From contig JBCCEF010000002.1 in the NCBI GenBank assembly GCA_039030395.1, positions 310,001 through 374,000 of the forward strand: DNA of 64,000 bases, in the 5' to 3' direction. This DNA comes from Acidobacteriota bacterium. Lineage in GTDB: Bacteria; Acidobacteriota; Thermoanaerobaculia; Multivoradales; JBCCEF01. Below, in pieces: positions 52,065 to 61,186 of the stretch. The translations under genes and the position numbers were made by a program. The notes beneath the pieces are model-generated. The model ran no database searches and was not told the DNA's origin. It saw nothing but the letters and a program-made list of their open reading frames with translations. Every line of letters begins with the position of its first letter. The first letter of the stretch is position 1.

Positions 52065-53414
52065 ATGACGCATCAGCGCAATGACGTGATTCTCGGTGGG
52101 GGTCTGGCCGGCTTGTCCGCCGCCTACCACCTGCAGCAGGCCGGTGAGGAGCACTGGCAGGTATTCGAGCGGGAGAGTCGCGTGGGCGGTTTGGCCCGGT
52201 CGATGGAGAAGGACGGCTATCTGTTCGACTTCGGGCCGCACATCTTGTTCACCATCGATCCGGAGATGGAGACTCTGATCCGCGATCTGCTGGGAGACAA
52301 TTTCCACGCCCAAGAGCGGGAAGCCTGGATCTACCACCACGGTTCCGACCGCTACACTCGCTTTCCCTTCCAGGCCCACCTTTTCGGCTTGCCCATCCCG
52401 GTAGTGCAGGACTGCTTGGTGGGATTGGTGCGGGCGGTCGAGGCGCAGGCCCGCGGCGACTTCCAGCCGACCCATTACGAGGAGTGGATGCGGGGCTTCT
52501 TCGGCGACGGCATCGCCGATCACCTGATGATCCCCTATGCCAAGAAGATCTGGACCGTCGAACCGGAGACGATGGATTTCAGTTGGATCGGCCGGCGGGT
52601 GCCGACGCCGGACGTCGAGCGCATCGTGCGCGGCGCCTTGACCGACGAGGTAGACCAGGTGGGGGCGACCTCCAAGTTCTGGTACCCCAAGTACGGCGCC
52701 ATCGAACCCCTGCCGAAGGCTCTCGGTGAGCGGGTGTCGAACATTCAACTGGAACGCACCGCCGTGCGCATCGAACTGCCGGAGCGGCGGGTGGTCTTTG
52801 CGAACGGCGAATCGGTTTCCTTTGAGCGCCTGGTCTACACCCTGCCGCTGCACCTGATCCCGCGCTTCGTTCCCAGCGCGCCGCCGGAGGTGGTGCGGGC
52901 CTGCGATGGCCTGAGCTACCAGGGGATCTACTGCGTCAATTTGGGGATCGACCGCGAGCGGGTGTCGGACAAGCACTGGATCTACTTCTACGAGGATCTG
53001 TTCCCCTTCCACCGCCTGTCCTTTCCGGCCAATTTCAGCCCCGGCACGGCGCCGCCGGGCAAGTCTTCCATCGCCACTGAGGTAGCCTTCTCCAAGCAAC
53101 GACCCCTCGACCGCGACACCGCCGTCGAGCGCACCATCGAGGCCCTGCGGGCGGCGAACATCCTGCGCCCGGAGGACCGTATTGAGCTGGTGTATACGGA
53201 AGAGATCAATCCGGCCTACGTGATCTACGACCTCGATCACGCGGCCAACGTCGCCACCATCCGGGACTGGCTGCGGGAGAACGGCATCTGGACCGCCGGG
53301 CGCTTCGGCGAGTGGCAGTACTTCAACATGGACCACTCCATGCGCAGCGGCAAGACCGCCGCCGAGCAGATCCTCGCCGAGGGTCGAGAGGGCGCTGCCG
53401 GTGCCGACCGGTAG
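52065..53414 (+). CDS. FAD-dependent oxidoreductase, UDP-galactopyranose mutase/protoporphyrinogen oxidase-like
   Basis: 449 aa. DVILGGGLAGLSAAYHLQQA is the FAD-binding Rossmann motif, followed by ERESRVGGLARSMEKDGYLF and FGPHILF, characteristic of the NAD(P)-binding amine oxidase/UGM-like superfamily. SWIGRRVPTPDVERI and FWYPKYGAIEPLPKAL are segments common in polysaccharide-cluster members that isomerise or oxidise nucleotide sugars. I cannot fix the substrate. It is followed by two glycosyltransferases and likely acts with them in glycan synthesis. Confidence 0.8.
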   Translation: MTHQRNDVILGGGLAGLSAAYHLQQAGEEHWQVFERESRVGGLARSMEKDGYLFDFGPHILFTIDPEMETLIRDLLGDNFHAQEREAWIYHHGSDRYTRFPFQAHLFGLPIPVVQDCLVGLVRAVEAQARGDFQPTHYEEWMRGFFGDGIADHLMIPYAKKIWTVEPETMDFSWIGRRVPTPDVERIVRGALTDEVDQVGATSKFWYPKYGAIEPLPKALGERVSNIQLERTAVRIELPERRVVFANGESVSFERLVYTLPLHLIPRFVPSAPPEVVRACDGLSYQGIYCVNLGIDRERVSDKHWIYFYEDLFPFHRLSFPANFSPGTAPPGKSSIATEVAFSKQRPLDRDTAVERTIEALRAANILRPEDRIELVYTEEINPAYVIYDLDHAANVATIRDWLRENGIWTAGRFGEWQYFNMDHSMRSGKTAAEQILAEGREGAAGADR

Positions 53415-53423
53415 AATCTGCCA

Positions 53424-54434
53424 ATGAGCACTCCCGAGGTGGCCCCACGGCCAGGAGAACCGGTACCGGAGATTCAGCCGGTCGCTGGGCCGGGTGAGGA
53501 GTCGCCGGAGATCAGCGTTCTCGTGCCGGTCCTGGACGAGGCGGACTCTGTTCTGGAACTGGCGCGCGCCGTGGCCGAGCAGCTCGATCGCCTCGGCCGC
53601 AGCTTCGAGTTGATTTTCATCGACGACGGCTCGCGGGACGGTACGCCGGACCGGGTGCGCGAGGCGCACGAGCGGGATCCGCGGATCAAACTGGTGCGCC
53701 TGCGGCGCAATTTCGGCAAGGCGGCGGCGATCACCGCCGGCTTCGATCACTCTGCGGGTGTGATCCTGATTACCATGGACGGCGATCTACAGGACGATCC
53801 GGCGGAAATCCCCCGCTTCCTCGACAAGCTGGAAGAGGAAGATCTGGACCTGGTTTCCGGCTGGAAGCGCCGGCGCCACGATCCGGCGAGCAAGCGCTAT
53901 CCGTCGCTGCTCTTCAACTGGGTGACCCGCCACCTGGCGAGCGTCGACCTGCACGACTTCAACTGTGGCTTCAAGGCCTACCGTCGGGAGGTGCTGGAGC
54001 AGGTGGCGGTGTACGGCGAGCTGCACCGCTACATTCCGGTGCTGGCGAGCCGTCGCGGCTTCCAGATCGGCGAGATCGAGGTCACCCACCATCCGCGCCG
54101 AGCGGGGCAGAGCAAGTACGGCTGGGACCGCCTTTACAAGGGGCTCCTCGACCTGATCACGGTGTTGTTCATCACCAAGTACACCCGTCGCCCGCTACAC
54201 CTCTTCGGGCTCATCGGTCTCACCCTGCTGGGCGCCGGCTTCAGCATCAACCTGCACCTGGCGATCCTGTGGATGGGCGGCGAGACCCTCTCCAATCGCC
54301 CCCTGCTGTTGCTGGGGATTCTGCTGATGGTGGTGGGGATCCAGGTGCTCACCACCGGCCTGATCGGCGAGATGATCACCTTCAAGTCCTTCCGTCGGCG
54401 GGATAGCTACTCGGTCAAAGAACGGTTGGAGTGA
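53424..54434 (+). CDS. Glycosyltransferase family 2, polyprenyl-phosphate type (GtrB/DPM1-like)
   Basis: 336 aa. The GT-A domain has ISVLVPVLDEADSVLELARA, LIFIDDGSRDGTPDRV and the DXD motif MDGDLQDDPAEI; NFGKAAAITAGFDHS and RRAGQSKYGWDRLYKGLLDL are highly characteristic of polyprenyl-phosphate glucosyl/mannosyltransferases. Two membrane helices at about 253-275 and 288-312 close the protein, as in GtrB. It starts 9 nt after the UGM-like gene and overlaps the next one. Confidence 0.9.
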   Translation: MSTPEVAPRPGEPVPEIQPVAGPGEESPEISVLVPVLDEADSVLELARAVAEQLDRLGRSFELIFIDDGSRDGTPDRVREAHERDPRIKLVRLRRNFGKAAAITAGFDHSAGVILITMDGDLQDDPAEIPRFLDKLEEEDLDLVSGWKRRRHDPASKRYPSLLFNWVTRHLASVDLHDFNCGFKAYRREVLEQVAVYGELHRYIPVLASRRGFQIGEIEVTHHPRRAGQSKYGWDRLYKGLLDLITVLFITKYTRRPLHLFGLIGLTLLGAGFSINLHLAILWMGGETLSNRPLLLLGILLMVVGIQVLTTGLIGEMITFKSFRRRDSYSVKERLE

Positions 54435-55762
54435 TGGCCGTCGCCGAGCCGAAGGCTGCCTCGCTGCGCGACCTGTCCGGCGCGGCGCAACTGGAGATCC
54501 TGTTTCTCACCCAGACCTACCCGCGCTTCCCGGAGGATGTGAACGGGCCGTTCATTCGCGACCTGGCCCAGGGCTTGGTGCGCGGCGGCGACCGGGTGAC
54601 GGTCCTCACCCCTCACGCCGCCGGCGTGCCGCAGGGCTGGGACGACGAAGGGGTGAAGGTCGAAAGCTTCCGCTACGCCCCGGTGCGGGCCGAGGTACTG
54701 GGCTACGGCCGCAGCCTGCAGGCGGACGAGACCGTCAAGCTCGGCGCCAAGGTGGCGGCGCCGTTCTACGCCCTGGGGGCGCGCCGGGCCCTCTCCCGGG
54801 CGCTGCGCGCCAAGCGCTGGGACCTCGTCCACGCCCACTGGATCGTGCCCAACGGCGTGGTGGCGAGCGGCGTTGCCGGCCGGGTGCCGCTGGCCATCGG
54901 CCTGCACGGCAGCGACGTGTTCATGGCCGAAAAGAAAGCCTTCCGACCACTCGCCCGCCGCGCCCTGGCGCGCGCCGGGTTGCTCACCGGCTGCTCGCCG
55001 GAGTTGGTGGATCGAGTCCGCGCCCTGGGCTTTCCGGCGGCGGCCTCACGGGTCATTCCCTACGGCGTGGACATCGCCACCTTCCGGCCTTCCAAGGCGG
55101 TGGACTCGGAATCCGGCAGCCGGGTACGGTGGCGTCACAAGCTCGCGATCCCGCTGGCGGCACCGATGGCCCTTTCGGTGGGCAGAATGGCGACCAAGAA
55201 AGGGTTTCAAGTGCTCCTAGAAGGTCTCGACGAGTTGTTCGCCCGGGCGCCGGATAGTCATCTGGTCCTCGCCGGCGGCGGCGATCGGCTGGAGGAATTC
55301 AAGGCTCGGGCGGAGCCCTGGCGGCAGCGGGTTCACTTTCCCGGCGCGGTGCTGCGGGACGAACTGCCCAGCCTGTTCCGCGCCGCTGACGCCTTCGTGT
55401 TGCCGGCGGTCCACGACCGCAAGGGCAACGTCGACGGCCTGCCGAACGTCATCCTCGAAGCGATGGCCAGCGGCTTGGCTGTCGTCGCCTCGGAGATCTC
55501 GGGCATTCCTTTGGCGGTGGTGGAGGGCGAGACCGGCCATCTGGTGCCCGAGGGCAAGGTCGAGCCCTTGGTGCAAACCCTCGGCGACCTGCTGGCTTCC
55601 CCCGAGCGCCGCCGGCTGCTCGGTCGCAACGGGCGCCGGCGGGCGGAGGCCGATCTCACCTGGGACGCGGTAGCGGCCCGCTACCGCAGAGCCTACGCTT
55701 GGCTGCTGGCAGGCGGTCAGCGAAACGACGACGATGTTCCCGGGCCGTCCAGCGCGTTGTGA
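54434..55762 (+). CDS. Glycosyltransferase family 4
   Basis: 442 aa. LEILFLTQTYPRFPEDVNGPF is the acceptor loop, WDLVHAHWIVPNGVVA the interdomain area; the donor domain has MALSVGRMATKKGFQVLLEGL, LPAVHDRKGNVDGLPNVILEA with the EX7E region and GLAVVASEISGIPLAV. Length and the D-GNVDGLPNV motif are typical of GT4 enzymes in capsule and exopolysaccharide clusters. ATG 54434 overlaps the previous stop by one base; GTG 54431 is an alternative. Confidence 0.9.
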   Translation: MAVAEPKAASLRDLSGAAQLEILFLTQTYPRFPEDVNGPFIRDLAQGLVRGGDRVTVLTPHAAGVPQGWDDEGVKVESFRYAPVRAEVLGYGRSLQADETVKLGAKVAAPFYALGARRALSRALRAKRWDLVHAHWIVPNGVVASGVAGRVPLAIGLHGSDVFMAEKKAFRPLARRALARAGLLTGCSPELVDRVRALGFPAAASRVIPYGVDIATFRPSKAVDSESGSRVRWRHKLAIPLAAPMALSVGRMATKKGFQVLLEGLDELFARAPDSHLVLAGGGDRLEEFKARAEPWRQRVHFPGAVLRDELPSLFRAADAFVLPAVHDRKGNVDGLPNVILEAMASGLAVVASEISGIPLAVVEGETGHLVPEGKVEPLVQTLGDLLASPERRRLLGRNGRRRAEADLTWDAVAARYRRAYAWLLAGGQRNDDDVPGPSSAL

Positions 55763-55861
55763 TGCCCCGAAGGTTGCCGTTGCGAGTCACCGGCTCGGGT
55801 CACCGGCACCCTGCACCGCTGGCGGCGGTTAAGAATCTGAAGAGCTTGGGAAGGGATGGGT

Positions 55862-55948
55862 TGGTGCGAAAGGGGGGACTCGAACCCCCACGTCCTTGCG
55901 GACACAAGATCCTGAATCTTGCGCGTCTACCAATTCCGCCACTTTCGC
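55862..55948 (-). tRNA. tRNA-Leu(CAG)
   Basis: 87 nt including an encoded CCA (55862-55864). Acceptor GCGAAAG/CTTTCGC with discriminator A; D-arm GCGGAATTGGTAGACGC; anticodon stem-loop CAAGATTCAGGATCTTG, anticodon CAG; a long class II variable arm (TGTCCGCAAGGACGT); T-arm GGGGGTTCGAGTCCCCC. All typical of tRNA-Leu. Confidence 0.97.
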
Positions 55949-56003
55949 ATCGGGCAGGCCGCCGGCCCGAGTGACCGAGAGATTCTAGAGAGGGTCTAAC
56001 CTC

Positions 56004-58136
56004 GTGTCAATGAACCGAGCCGGCGCCTTCGAGCGCCGCCGACAGCAAATGCGGGATCGCCTGCGCCGGGCGGGAGAGGCGGGACTGCGTCCGCCGGCCT
56101 CCGAGCTGCCGCCGGGCCTCACGCCGGCCGATGAGCAGGCCTTGCTGGAGTCCCTTTGGCAGCGGGGTGAGGCGGTAGAGGAGGACGGCCTGTGGCGCAC
56201 TCCGGAGGCGGCGGGCTTCACGGTCGGGCACCTGATGCTGCGGGACGATGAACACCGAGTGCGGGTTGACCGGGGCGACGATCTGGTAGTGGCGCCGGAC
56301 GACCTCGCCGAAGCCCTCGAAGGCGATACCGTCCTGGTGCGCCCGCTGCCCGAGGGGCGCCGCCGATCCGGCCAGAGTGGCCTCCGAAGGGGCCGGATCG
56401 AAGAGATTCTCGATAGCCCCTACGACCGCCTGGTCGGGCGCCTGGAGTCGGATGGCTCCGGCCGTCGGCTGCTGCCCTTCGACTTCAAGCTCGCCCTCGA
56501 ACCGGCAGTGCCCGATGCCGATGACGGTCTGGTCGATCATTGGGTGGAGGCGGCACTGGTCGATGCTGGAACGGCCCAGGTCGAGCGCGATCTCGGCGCC
56601 GCCGAAGCGCCGGGTACCGCCACGGCGGTGGTGATCGCCCAGTTCGAGATTCCGGAGTTCTTTCCGGCGGAGGTCGAGGCGGCCGCCGAAGGCCTGGGCA
56701 CGGAGCCGCGGCGCGAGGACCTGGCGGGCCGGGAGGATCTCCGGGATCTCTGTACCTTCACCATCGACGGCGAGTCGACGCGCGACTTCGACGACGCCCT
56801 GTCCCTCGAATACGCGGCCGACGGCTGGCGCCTCGGAGTCCACATTGCCGATGTCGCCCACTATGTGCCGGAAGGCGGTGTGCTCGACCGCGAGGCCTAC
56901 CGCCGCGGCACCAGCGTGTACTTTCCCGGCCGGGTGGTGCCGATGCTGCCGGCGGCCCTGTCGGACGGCCTTTGCTCGCTGCGGCCGGAGGTCGATCGCT
57001 TGACCCGCACGGTCTTTCTCACTCTTGACTCCGGTGGCCGAGTGCGCCGGGCGGAAGTCCGCCGCAGCGTCATCCGCAGCCGCCATCGGCTGACCTACCG
57101 CCAGGTCACCGCCGCCCTGGAGGGGCGGGAGGAGCTGCCGGCGAACCTGCTGGCGGTGCTGCGCTCGCTGCGGGAGGTCACCGAAGGCCTCCAGCGGCGG
57201 CGGGCGGAGCGCGGCTCGCTGGACTTCGACCTGCCGTCTAGCGAACTCCGCCTCGATGCCGCCGGCGAGACGGTCGACGTCACCGCCGGCGAACGCACCG
57301 TCGCCCACCGCATGATCGAGGAGGCCATGGTGGCCGCCAACGAAGCCGTCGCGCGCTATCTTCGGGACCAGGGCGTCGCCGGTCTCTACCGCACTCACGA
57401 GGCGCCTCTGCGCGAGAACCTCGAAGACCTGCGGGCGGTACTGGAGAACCTCGGCATCCCCTTTCCCCAGGAGGCCCCCGGCTCGCTGGACTTCGCCGAG
57501 CTGCTGGCGGCCGTGGCGGGCACCCAACGCGAGGACTTCATCAGTACCCTGGTGCGCCGCGCGCTGCCGCAGGCCGCCTACCGGCGGGAGCACGGCGGCC
57601 ACTTCGCCCTCGCCTCGACGGCCTACACCCACTTCACCTCACCGATCCGGCGCTATCCGGATCTGGAGGTGCACCGCACCCTGGACCGCATCGAGGGCCG
57701 CGCCGGCGGTGAGGGCGAGGAGCCCGCGGAGCGCGCCGAGCGGTTGATCTTTGTGGCCGATCACTGCACCGCCATGGAGCGGCGGGCGGCGATGGCGGAA
57801 CGCACCTTGAGCCAGTGGAAGAGGGTGCGATTCCTGGCCGACCGAACGGGGGAGCGCTTCAGCGGGCGCATCACCGGCGTCCAGCCCTTCGGCCTGTTCA
57901 TCGAGCTGGATCGCTACCAGGTTTCCGGCCTGGCGCCGATCAGCGCCCTCGGCAAGGACTACTTCCGGTTTGAACCGGAGGGCCACCGAATGGTCGGGGC
58001 GGAGCGCGGGAAGTCCTTCCAACTCGGCGCTTCCATCGAAGTGGAACTCACGGACATCGATCCTCGCCGGCGGGGACTGTTGCTGGCGGTCCGGGAACCG
58101 GAACGCCGCCGGAGCGGTCGAAGAGACAGACGGTAG
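56004..58136 (+). CDS. rnr: Ribonuclease R family 3'-5' exoribonuclease
   Basis: 710 aa. An N-terminal winged helix and cold-shock/OB domains lead to the RNB catalytic domain with FTIDGESTRDFDDALSLE, whose Asp cluster binds the two Mg ions, then LGVHIADVAHYV, YFPGRVVPMLP, and HFALASTAYTHFTSPIRRYPDL. A C-terminal S1 domain (GRITGVQPFGLFIEL) and a basic end follow. It degrades structured RNA. GTG 56004 has AGAGAGGG upstream; ATG 56010 is possible. Divergent from tRNA-Leu. Confidence 0.93.
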   Translation: MSMNRAGAFERRRQQMRDRLRRAGEAGLRPPASELPPGLTPADEQALLESLWQRGEAVEEDGLWRTPEAAGFTVGHLMLRDDEHRVRVDRGDDLVVAPDDLAEALEGDTVLVRPLPEGRRRSGQSGLRRGRIEEILDSPYDRLVGRLESDGSGRRLLPFDFKLALEPAVPDADDGLVDHWVEAALVDAGTAQVERDLGAAEAPGTATAVVIAQFEIPEFFPAEVEAAAEGLGTEPRREDLAGREDLRDLCTFTIDGESTRDFDDALSLEYAADGWRLGVHIADVAHYVPEGGVLDREAYRRGTSVYFPGRVVPMLPAALSDGLCSLRPEVDRLTRTVFLTLDSGGRVRRAEVRRSVIRSRHRLTYRQVTAALEGREELPANLLAVLRSLREVTEGLQRRRAERGSLDFDLPSSELRLDAAGETVDVTAGERTVAHRMIEEAMVAANEAVARYLRDQGVAGLYRTHEAPLRENLEDLRAVLENLGIPFPQEAPGSLDFAELLAAVAGTQREDFISTLVRRALPQAAYRREHGGHFALASTAYTHFTSPIRRYPDLEVHRTLDRIEGRAGGEGEEPAERAERLIFVADHCTAMERRAAMAERTLSQWKRVRFLADRTGERFSGRITGVQPFGLFIELDRYQVSGLAPISALGKDYFRFEPEGHRMVGAERGKSFQLGASIEVELTDIDPRRRGLLLAVREPERRRSGRRDRR

Positions 58137-58225
58137 GCGACCTTCGATTCGTCTTGCTGAATGCGCTCTCCAAGCCGCTGGAAGGGACGCGTTCTCCAGC
58201 TCTCCGACTGATAGGATTCCACGCG

Positions 58226-58741
58226 ATGAATGAACCGAGATCCCCTTTCCGGACATACCGCAAGGTGCCCCGTCTCGCCGCTCTCGGCAGCGCGATCGTC
58301 CTTGCCGTTTCGCTTCTTTTCGCCGGCTGTACGTCTTCCGAAGAGCAGTCGGAGAACGTCCGGCCCGAAATCGAGACCTTGCTCGAAGCGTATTTGCCCG
58401 CCCTCGGAGGGTTCTACGAGACCGGCGATCGATCCTTGCTCGAAGGCTTGGCGGCGGAAAAAGAGATCTTCACCGTCGAGCAACGGGTGCAGGAACTGTA
58501 CGCCCAAGGAAAGCGGGTGCGCGCCGAACTCAAAGAGCTGAGCGTCGAGGGAGTTGACGTCTACCAGTACTCCAACGCCTACGTGAACACCTTTGAGGTA
58601 TGGGATCTGTATGTCCTGGCGACCGGCTCCGAACGGGTGATTTCGTCGGACCTCGACCAGCCCAATCGAGTGCGCTACCAGGTGAAGCGAGGCGACGATG
58701 GCTGGAAGGTGCTGCACCGCCAGTTGGTCGAAGACAGTTGA
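58226..58741 (+). CDS. Putative lipoprotein of unknown function
   Basis: 171 aa. The N-terminus is basic (RSPFRTYRKVPRL), then hydrophobic, ending in the lipobox LFAGC with Cys at about residue 36, so it should be a lipid-anchored periplasmic protein. The mature part holds an alpha/beta domain resembling the SnoaL/NTF2-like or DUF4440-type fold (LLEAYLPALGGFYETGD..VRYQVKRGDDGWKVLH), with an IMS-like pattern ending in WKVLHRQLV. Located between rnr and der; about 30 nt from der. Confidence 0.72.
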   Translation: MNEPRSPFRTYRKVPRLAALGSAIVLAVSLLFAGCTSSEEQSENVRPEIETLLEAYLPALGGFYETGDRSLLEGLAAEKEIFTVEQRVQELYAQGKRVRAELKELSVEGVDVYQYSNAYVNTFEVWDLYVLATGSERVISSDLDQPNRVRYQVKRGDDGWKVLHRQLVEDS

Positions 58742-58772
58742 CCTGAGCCGCGACGGCTCCTCCCCGTAGATC

Positions 58773-60083
58773 ATGAACACCACGCCCATGGTGGCCATCG
58801 TCGGTCGCCCGAACGTCGGCAAGTCCACCTTGTTCAATCGCCTGGTGGGCAAACGCCAGGCGATCGTCCACGACCAGCCGGGGGTAACCCGCGATCGCAT
58901 CGTCGGCACCGCCGAACTGCAGGTGGACCGCGAGATCGATCTGGTAGACACCGGCGGCCTGGTGCCCGGCGACGATCCCCTGGGCCTCAACAAACAGGTC
59001 TTCTTGGCGGTGGAGGAGAGCGACCTGCTGGTGCTGGTGGTAGACGGCCGCGAGGGCCTGGTGCCGGCCGATGAGCAGGTATGGGAACACTTCCGGCAGT
59101 CCGGCAAGGCCACCCTGGTGGTGGTCAACAAGGGCGACACCCGGCAGGCCCAGGAGGGCTTCACGGAGTTCTACAGCCTCGGCGCCGGTGATCCCATCCT
59201 GCTGTCGGCGGAACACGGCGAGGGCATCGACTCGTTGCGCGAAGCGATTCTCGGCGCCCTGACGGAGGTGCCCGCGGCGACCGTCCCGGAGGACGCATCG
59301 CCGGTCGCCATCGTCGGCCGGCCGAACGTCGGCAAGTCGTCGCTGCTCAATCGGCTGCTCGGTCAGGAGCGCTCCCTGGTGACCCCCGTCGCCGGCACCA
59401 CCCGGGACCCGATCGACACTCTGGTCGAGGCCGGCGAGCGCCATTTGATGTTGATCGACACGGCGGGAATCCGCCGCCGCGCCAAGGTGTCGGACACGCC
59501 GGAAGAGCTGGCCGTGATGATGTCCCGGCGGCAGATCCAGCGGGCCAAGCTGGCGGTGTTGGTGATCGACGCTTCGGCCGGCGTGACCAGCAACGATCTC
59601 GCCATAGCCGGCACTATCTGGGAGCTGGGCCGGGCGGCGGTGGTGGTGGTCAACAAGTGGGATCTGCTCGACGAGGAGGGCCGCGAGCGCCTCGACCTCA
59701 GCATGCCGCGCCTGGAAGAGCTGCTGGCGGATCCGCTGCGGGTCAACATCTCGGCCGCCACCGGCCGGGCGGTGGAGAAGGTGTTCCCGGCCATCGATCG
59801 CGCTCTGACCGCCTTCGACACCCGCCTCGGCACCAGCGAAGTGAACCGCCTCTTCGCCGAAGCTCTGCGCCGACACAAGCCCCCGGCGCAGTACGGCAAG
59901 CCCTGGAAGGCCTACTACGCGACTCAGGTTTCCTCGGAGCCGCCGACCTTCATGCTGTTCGCCAACCGCACCCTCAAGCGGGCGGACACCTACCGGCGCT
60001 ACCTGGTCAACTCCATTCGCCGCCACCTCGACCTGCCGGGGGTGCCCATTCGCCTGGTCATACGGCAGCGGGCACGTAGATGA
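58773..60083 (+). CDS. der: Ribosome-associated GTPase Der (EngA)
   Basis: Tandem-GTPase 50S assembly factor, 436 aa. First G domain: GRPNVGKSTLFNRL, PGVTRD, DTGG, NKGD. Second: GRPNVGKSSLLNRL, AGTTRD, DTAGIRRRAKV, NKWD. A C-terminal KH-like domain starts near residue 350 (KPPAQYGKPWKAYYATQV). Everything intact. The downstream ihf gene probably has its own promoter just past the der stop. Confidence 0.96.
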   Translation: MNTTPMVAIVGRPNVGKSTLFNRLVGKRQAIVHDQPGVTRDRIVGTAELQVDREIDLVDTGGLVPGDDPLGLNKQVFLAVEESDLLVLVVDGREGLVPADEQVWEHFRQSGKATLVVVNKGDTRQAQEGFTEFYSLGAGDPILLSAEHGEGIDSLREAILGALTEVPAATVPEDASPVAIVGRPNVGKSSLLNRLLGQERSLVTPVAGTTRDPIDTLVEAGERHLMLIDTAGIRRRAKVSDTPEELAVMMSRRQIQRAKLAVLVIDASAGVTSNDLAIAGTIWELGRAAVVVVNKWDLLDEEGRERLDLSMPRLEELLADPLRVNISAATGRAVEKVFPAIDRALTAFDTRLGTSEVNRLFAEALRRHKPPAQYGKPWKAYYATQVSSEPPTFMLFANRTLKRADTYRRYLVNSIRRHLDLPGVPIRLVIRQRARR

Positions 60084-60112
60084 CCATTGCGGGAATCGTC
60101 GTTTCGGGCTGC

Positions 60113-60118
60113 TATACT
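60113..60118 (+). promoter_or_regulatory. Extended -10 promoter of the ihf-merR unit
   Basis: TGCTATACT (60110-60118) is an extended -10 element. The best -35 candidate TTGCGG (60087-60092) is 20 bp away, so the extended motif may substitute. It lies 55 nt before the ihf GTG. Confidence 0.5.
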
Positions 60119-60172
60119 GGGGAGAATCTCTTATCTTTCCTCGGAGTGCCGCGCAGCCGGCACCCAGTAGAC

Positions 60173-60535
60173 GTGACTCGAAAAAAAGACCCTCGACCCC
60201 AGTCCAAGGCCCCAAGCGGCCTCACCAAAGCCGATCTCATCGACGTCGTCTACCAGCGCCACGGCGCCCTGACGCGCACCGAAGCGGCGGAAGTGGTCGA
60301 CAAAATTTTCGCCACCGTCAAGACCAGCCTGGGTGGCGGCCGTCCGGTGCGGATCAAGAACTTCGGCACCTTCGAAGTGATGCCCCGGGCGGGCCGGGTC
60401 GGCGTGGATCCTTCGAGCGGCGACCGCATTTTCATCCCGCCCCACAACGGACTGAGCTTTCGACCGGCGCGCCGCCTCAAGTCCGAGGTCACCCGAAAAG
60501 CAAGCCCTCGCCGTCGCGACGACCTGGAGGGCTAA
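60173..60535 (+). CDS. HU/IHF-family DNA-bending protein (IHF alpha-like)
   Basis: 120 aa. LTKADLIDVVYQRHGALTRTEAAEVVDKIF is the dimerisation region; VRIKNFGTFEVMPRAGRVGVDPSSGDRIFIPPHNGLSF covers the saddle and the beta arm, with a Pro in the VDPSSGD arm tip where most members have NP. Basic N- and C-terminal extensions. GTG start chosen at 60173 since similarity begins shortly after. Its position before merR and tRNA-Pro matches ihfA in many proteobacteria; the protein at 41.3 kb could be its partner. Confidence 0.88.
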   Translation: MTRKKDPRPQSKAPSGLTKADLIDVVYQRHGALTRTEAAEVVDKIFATVKTSLGGGRPVRIKNFGTFEVMPRAGRVGVDPSSGDRIFIPPHNGLSFRPARRLKSEVTRKASPRRRDDLEG

Positions 60536-60538
60536 CCG

Positions 60539-60943
60539 ATGGCCGGCCAAACCTCCAAGAAGCTCTACTACAAGATCGGCGAAGCCTGCAAGGCGCTCGA
60601 CATCCAGCCCTACGTGCTGCGCTACTGGGAAACCGAATTTCCTGCCTTGTCGCCCAACAAAAGCCGCTCCGGCCAGCGCGTCTACGCCGAAAAAGAGCTG
60701 GACATCATTCGGCGCATCAAGGCTCTCCTCTACGAAGAGGGCTACACTATCGCCGGTGCCAAGAAAAAGCTCGAGGCGGAGCTGGCTGCCGGCACCCTCG
60801 GCGAACAGCCGGCGGAAAGCGAAGCCGCGGAAAGCTCCGAAGAGGCTGGCGAGGTCTCAGCGGCGAGCACCGCCCAGTTGACTGACGGCATCCGCAAAGC
60901 CCTCGGCGAGGCGCGCGAAATCCTCGCCCTGCTGGATTCCTAG
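60539..60943 (+). CDS. MerR-family transcriptional regulator
   Basis: 134 aa. The winged helix is [29 protein letters not shown] and [35 protein letters not shown], the typical form of the small MerR protein found next to ihfA and tRNA-Pro. A Glu/Ala/Ser-rich linker and a C-terminal helix ([19 protein letters not shown]) that likely dimerises follow. No ligand-binding domain or conserved Cys. Starts 3 nt after the ihf gene. Confidence 0.9.
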   Translation: MAGQTSKKLYYKIGEACKALDIQPYVLRYWETEFPALSPNKSRSGQRVYAEKELDIIRRIKALLYEEGYTIAGAKKKLEAELAAGTLGEQPAESEAAESSEEAGEVSAASTAQLTDGIRKALGEAREILALLDS

Positions 60944-60980
60944 AGAGAACTTCGAAGACGGCCCGCCCGCCGGCCGCGAC

Positions 60981-61008
60981 TGGACACCACGCCACCCGAA
61001 TGTAGTAA
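60981..61008 (+). promoter_or_regulatory. Putative tRNA-Pro promoter
   Basis: TGGACA (60981-60986), 16 bp and TAGTAA (61003-61008), ending 13 nt before the tRNA. The -10 hexamer is weak. Confidence 0.4.
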
Positions 61009-61021
61009 GCTGCCCGCCGGT

Positions 61022-61098
61022 CGGGACGTGGCGCAGTCTGGTAGCGTACCTGAATGGGGTTCAGGGGGTCGCGAGTTCGAATCTCGCCGTCCCGACCA
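61022..61098 (+). tRNA. tRNA-Pro(GGG)
   Basis: 77 nt with encoded CCA. Acceptor CGGGACG/CGTCCCG with discriminator A; D-arm GGCGCAGTCTGGTAGCGTA; anticodon loop ATGGGGT in stem CCTGA/TCAGG, anticodon GGG; T-arm GCGAGTTCGAATCTCGC. Position after ihf-merR is conserved in several phyla. Confidence 0.97.
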
Positions 61099-61117
61099 GT
61101 AGAATCAAGTACTTAGC

Positions 61118-61147
61118 GCCCGCCACTCCGGCGGGCGTTTTGCTTTT
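61118..61147 (+). terminator. Intrinsic terminator after tRNA-Pro
   Basis: GCCCGCC (61118-61124) pairs with GGCGGGC (61130-61136), followed by GTTTTGCTTTT. Confidence 0.85.
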
Positions 61148-61186
61148 GGCAACCACCCAGCAACCACATTCAGGTCGAAAATCGGC

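Noticed and set aside
51948-53750. 600-codon frame antisense to the UGM-like oxidoreductase
   Set aside because: No domain, and it opposes an intact FAD-binding gene.
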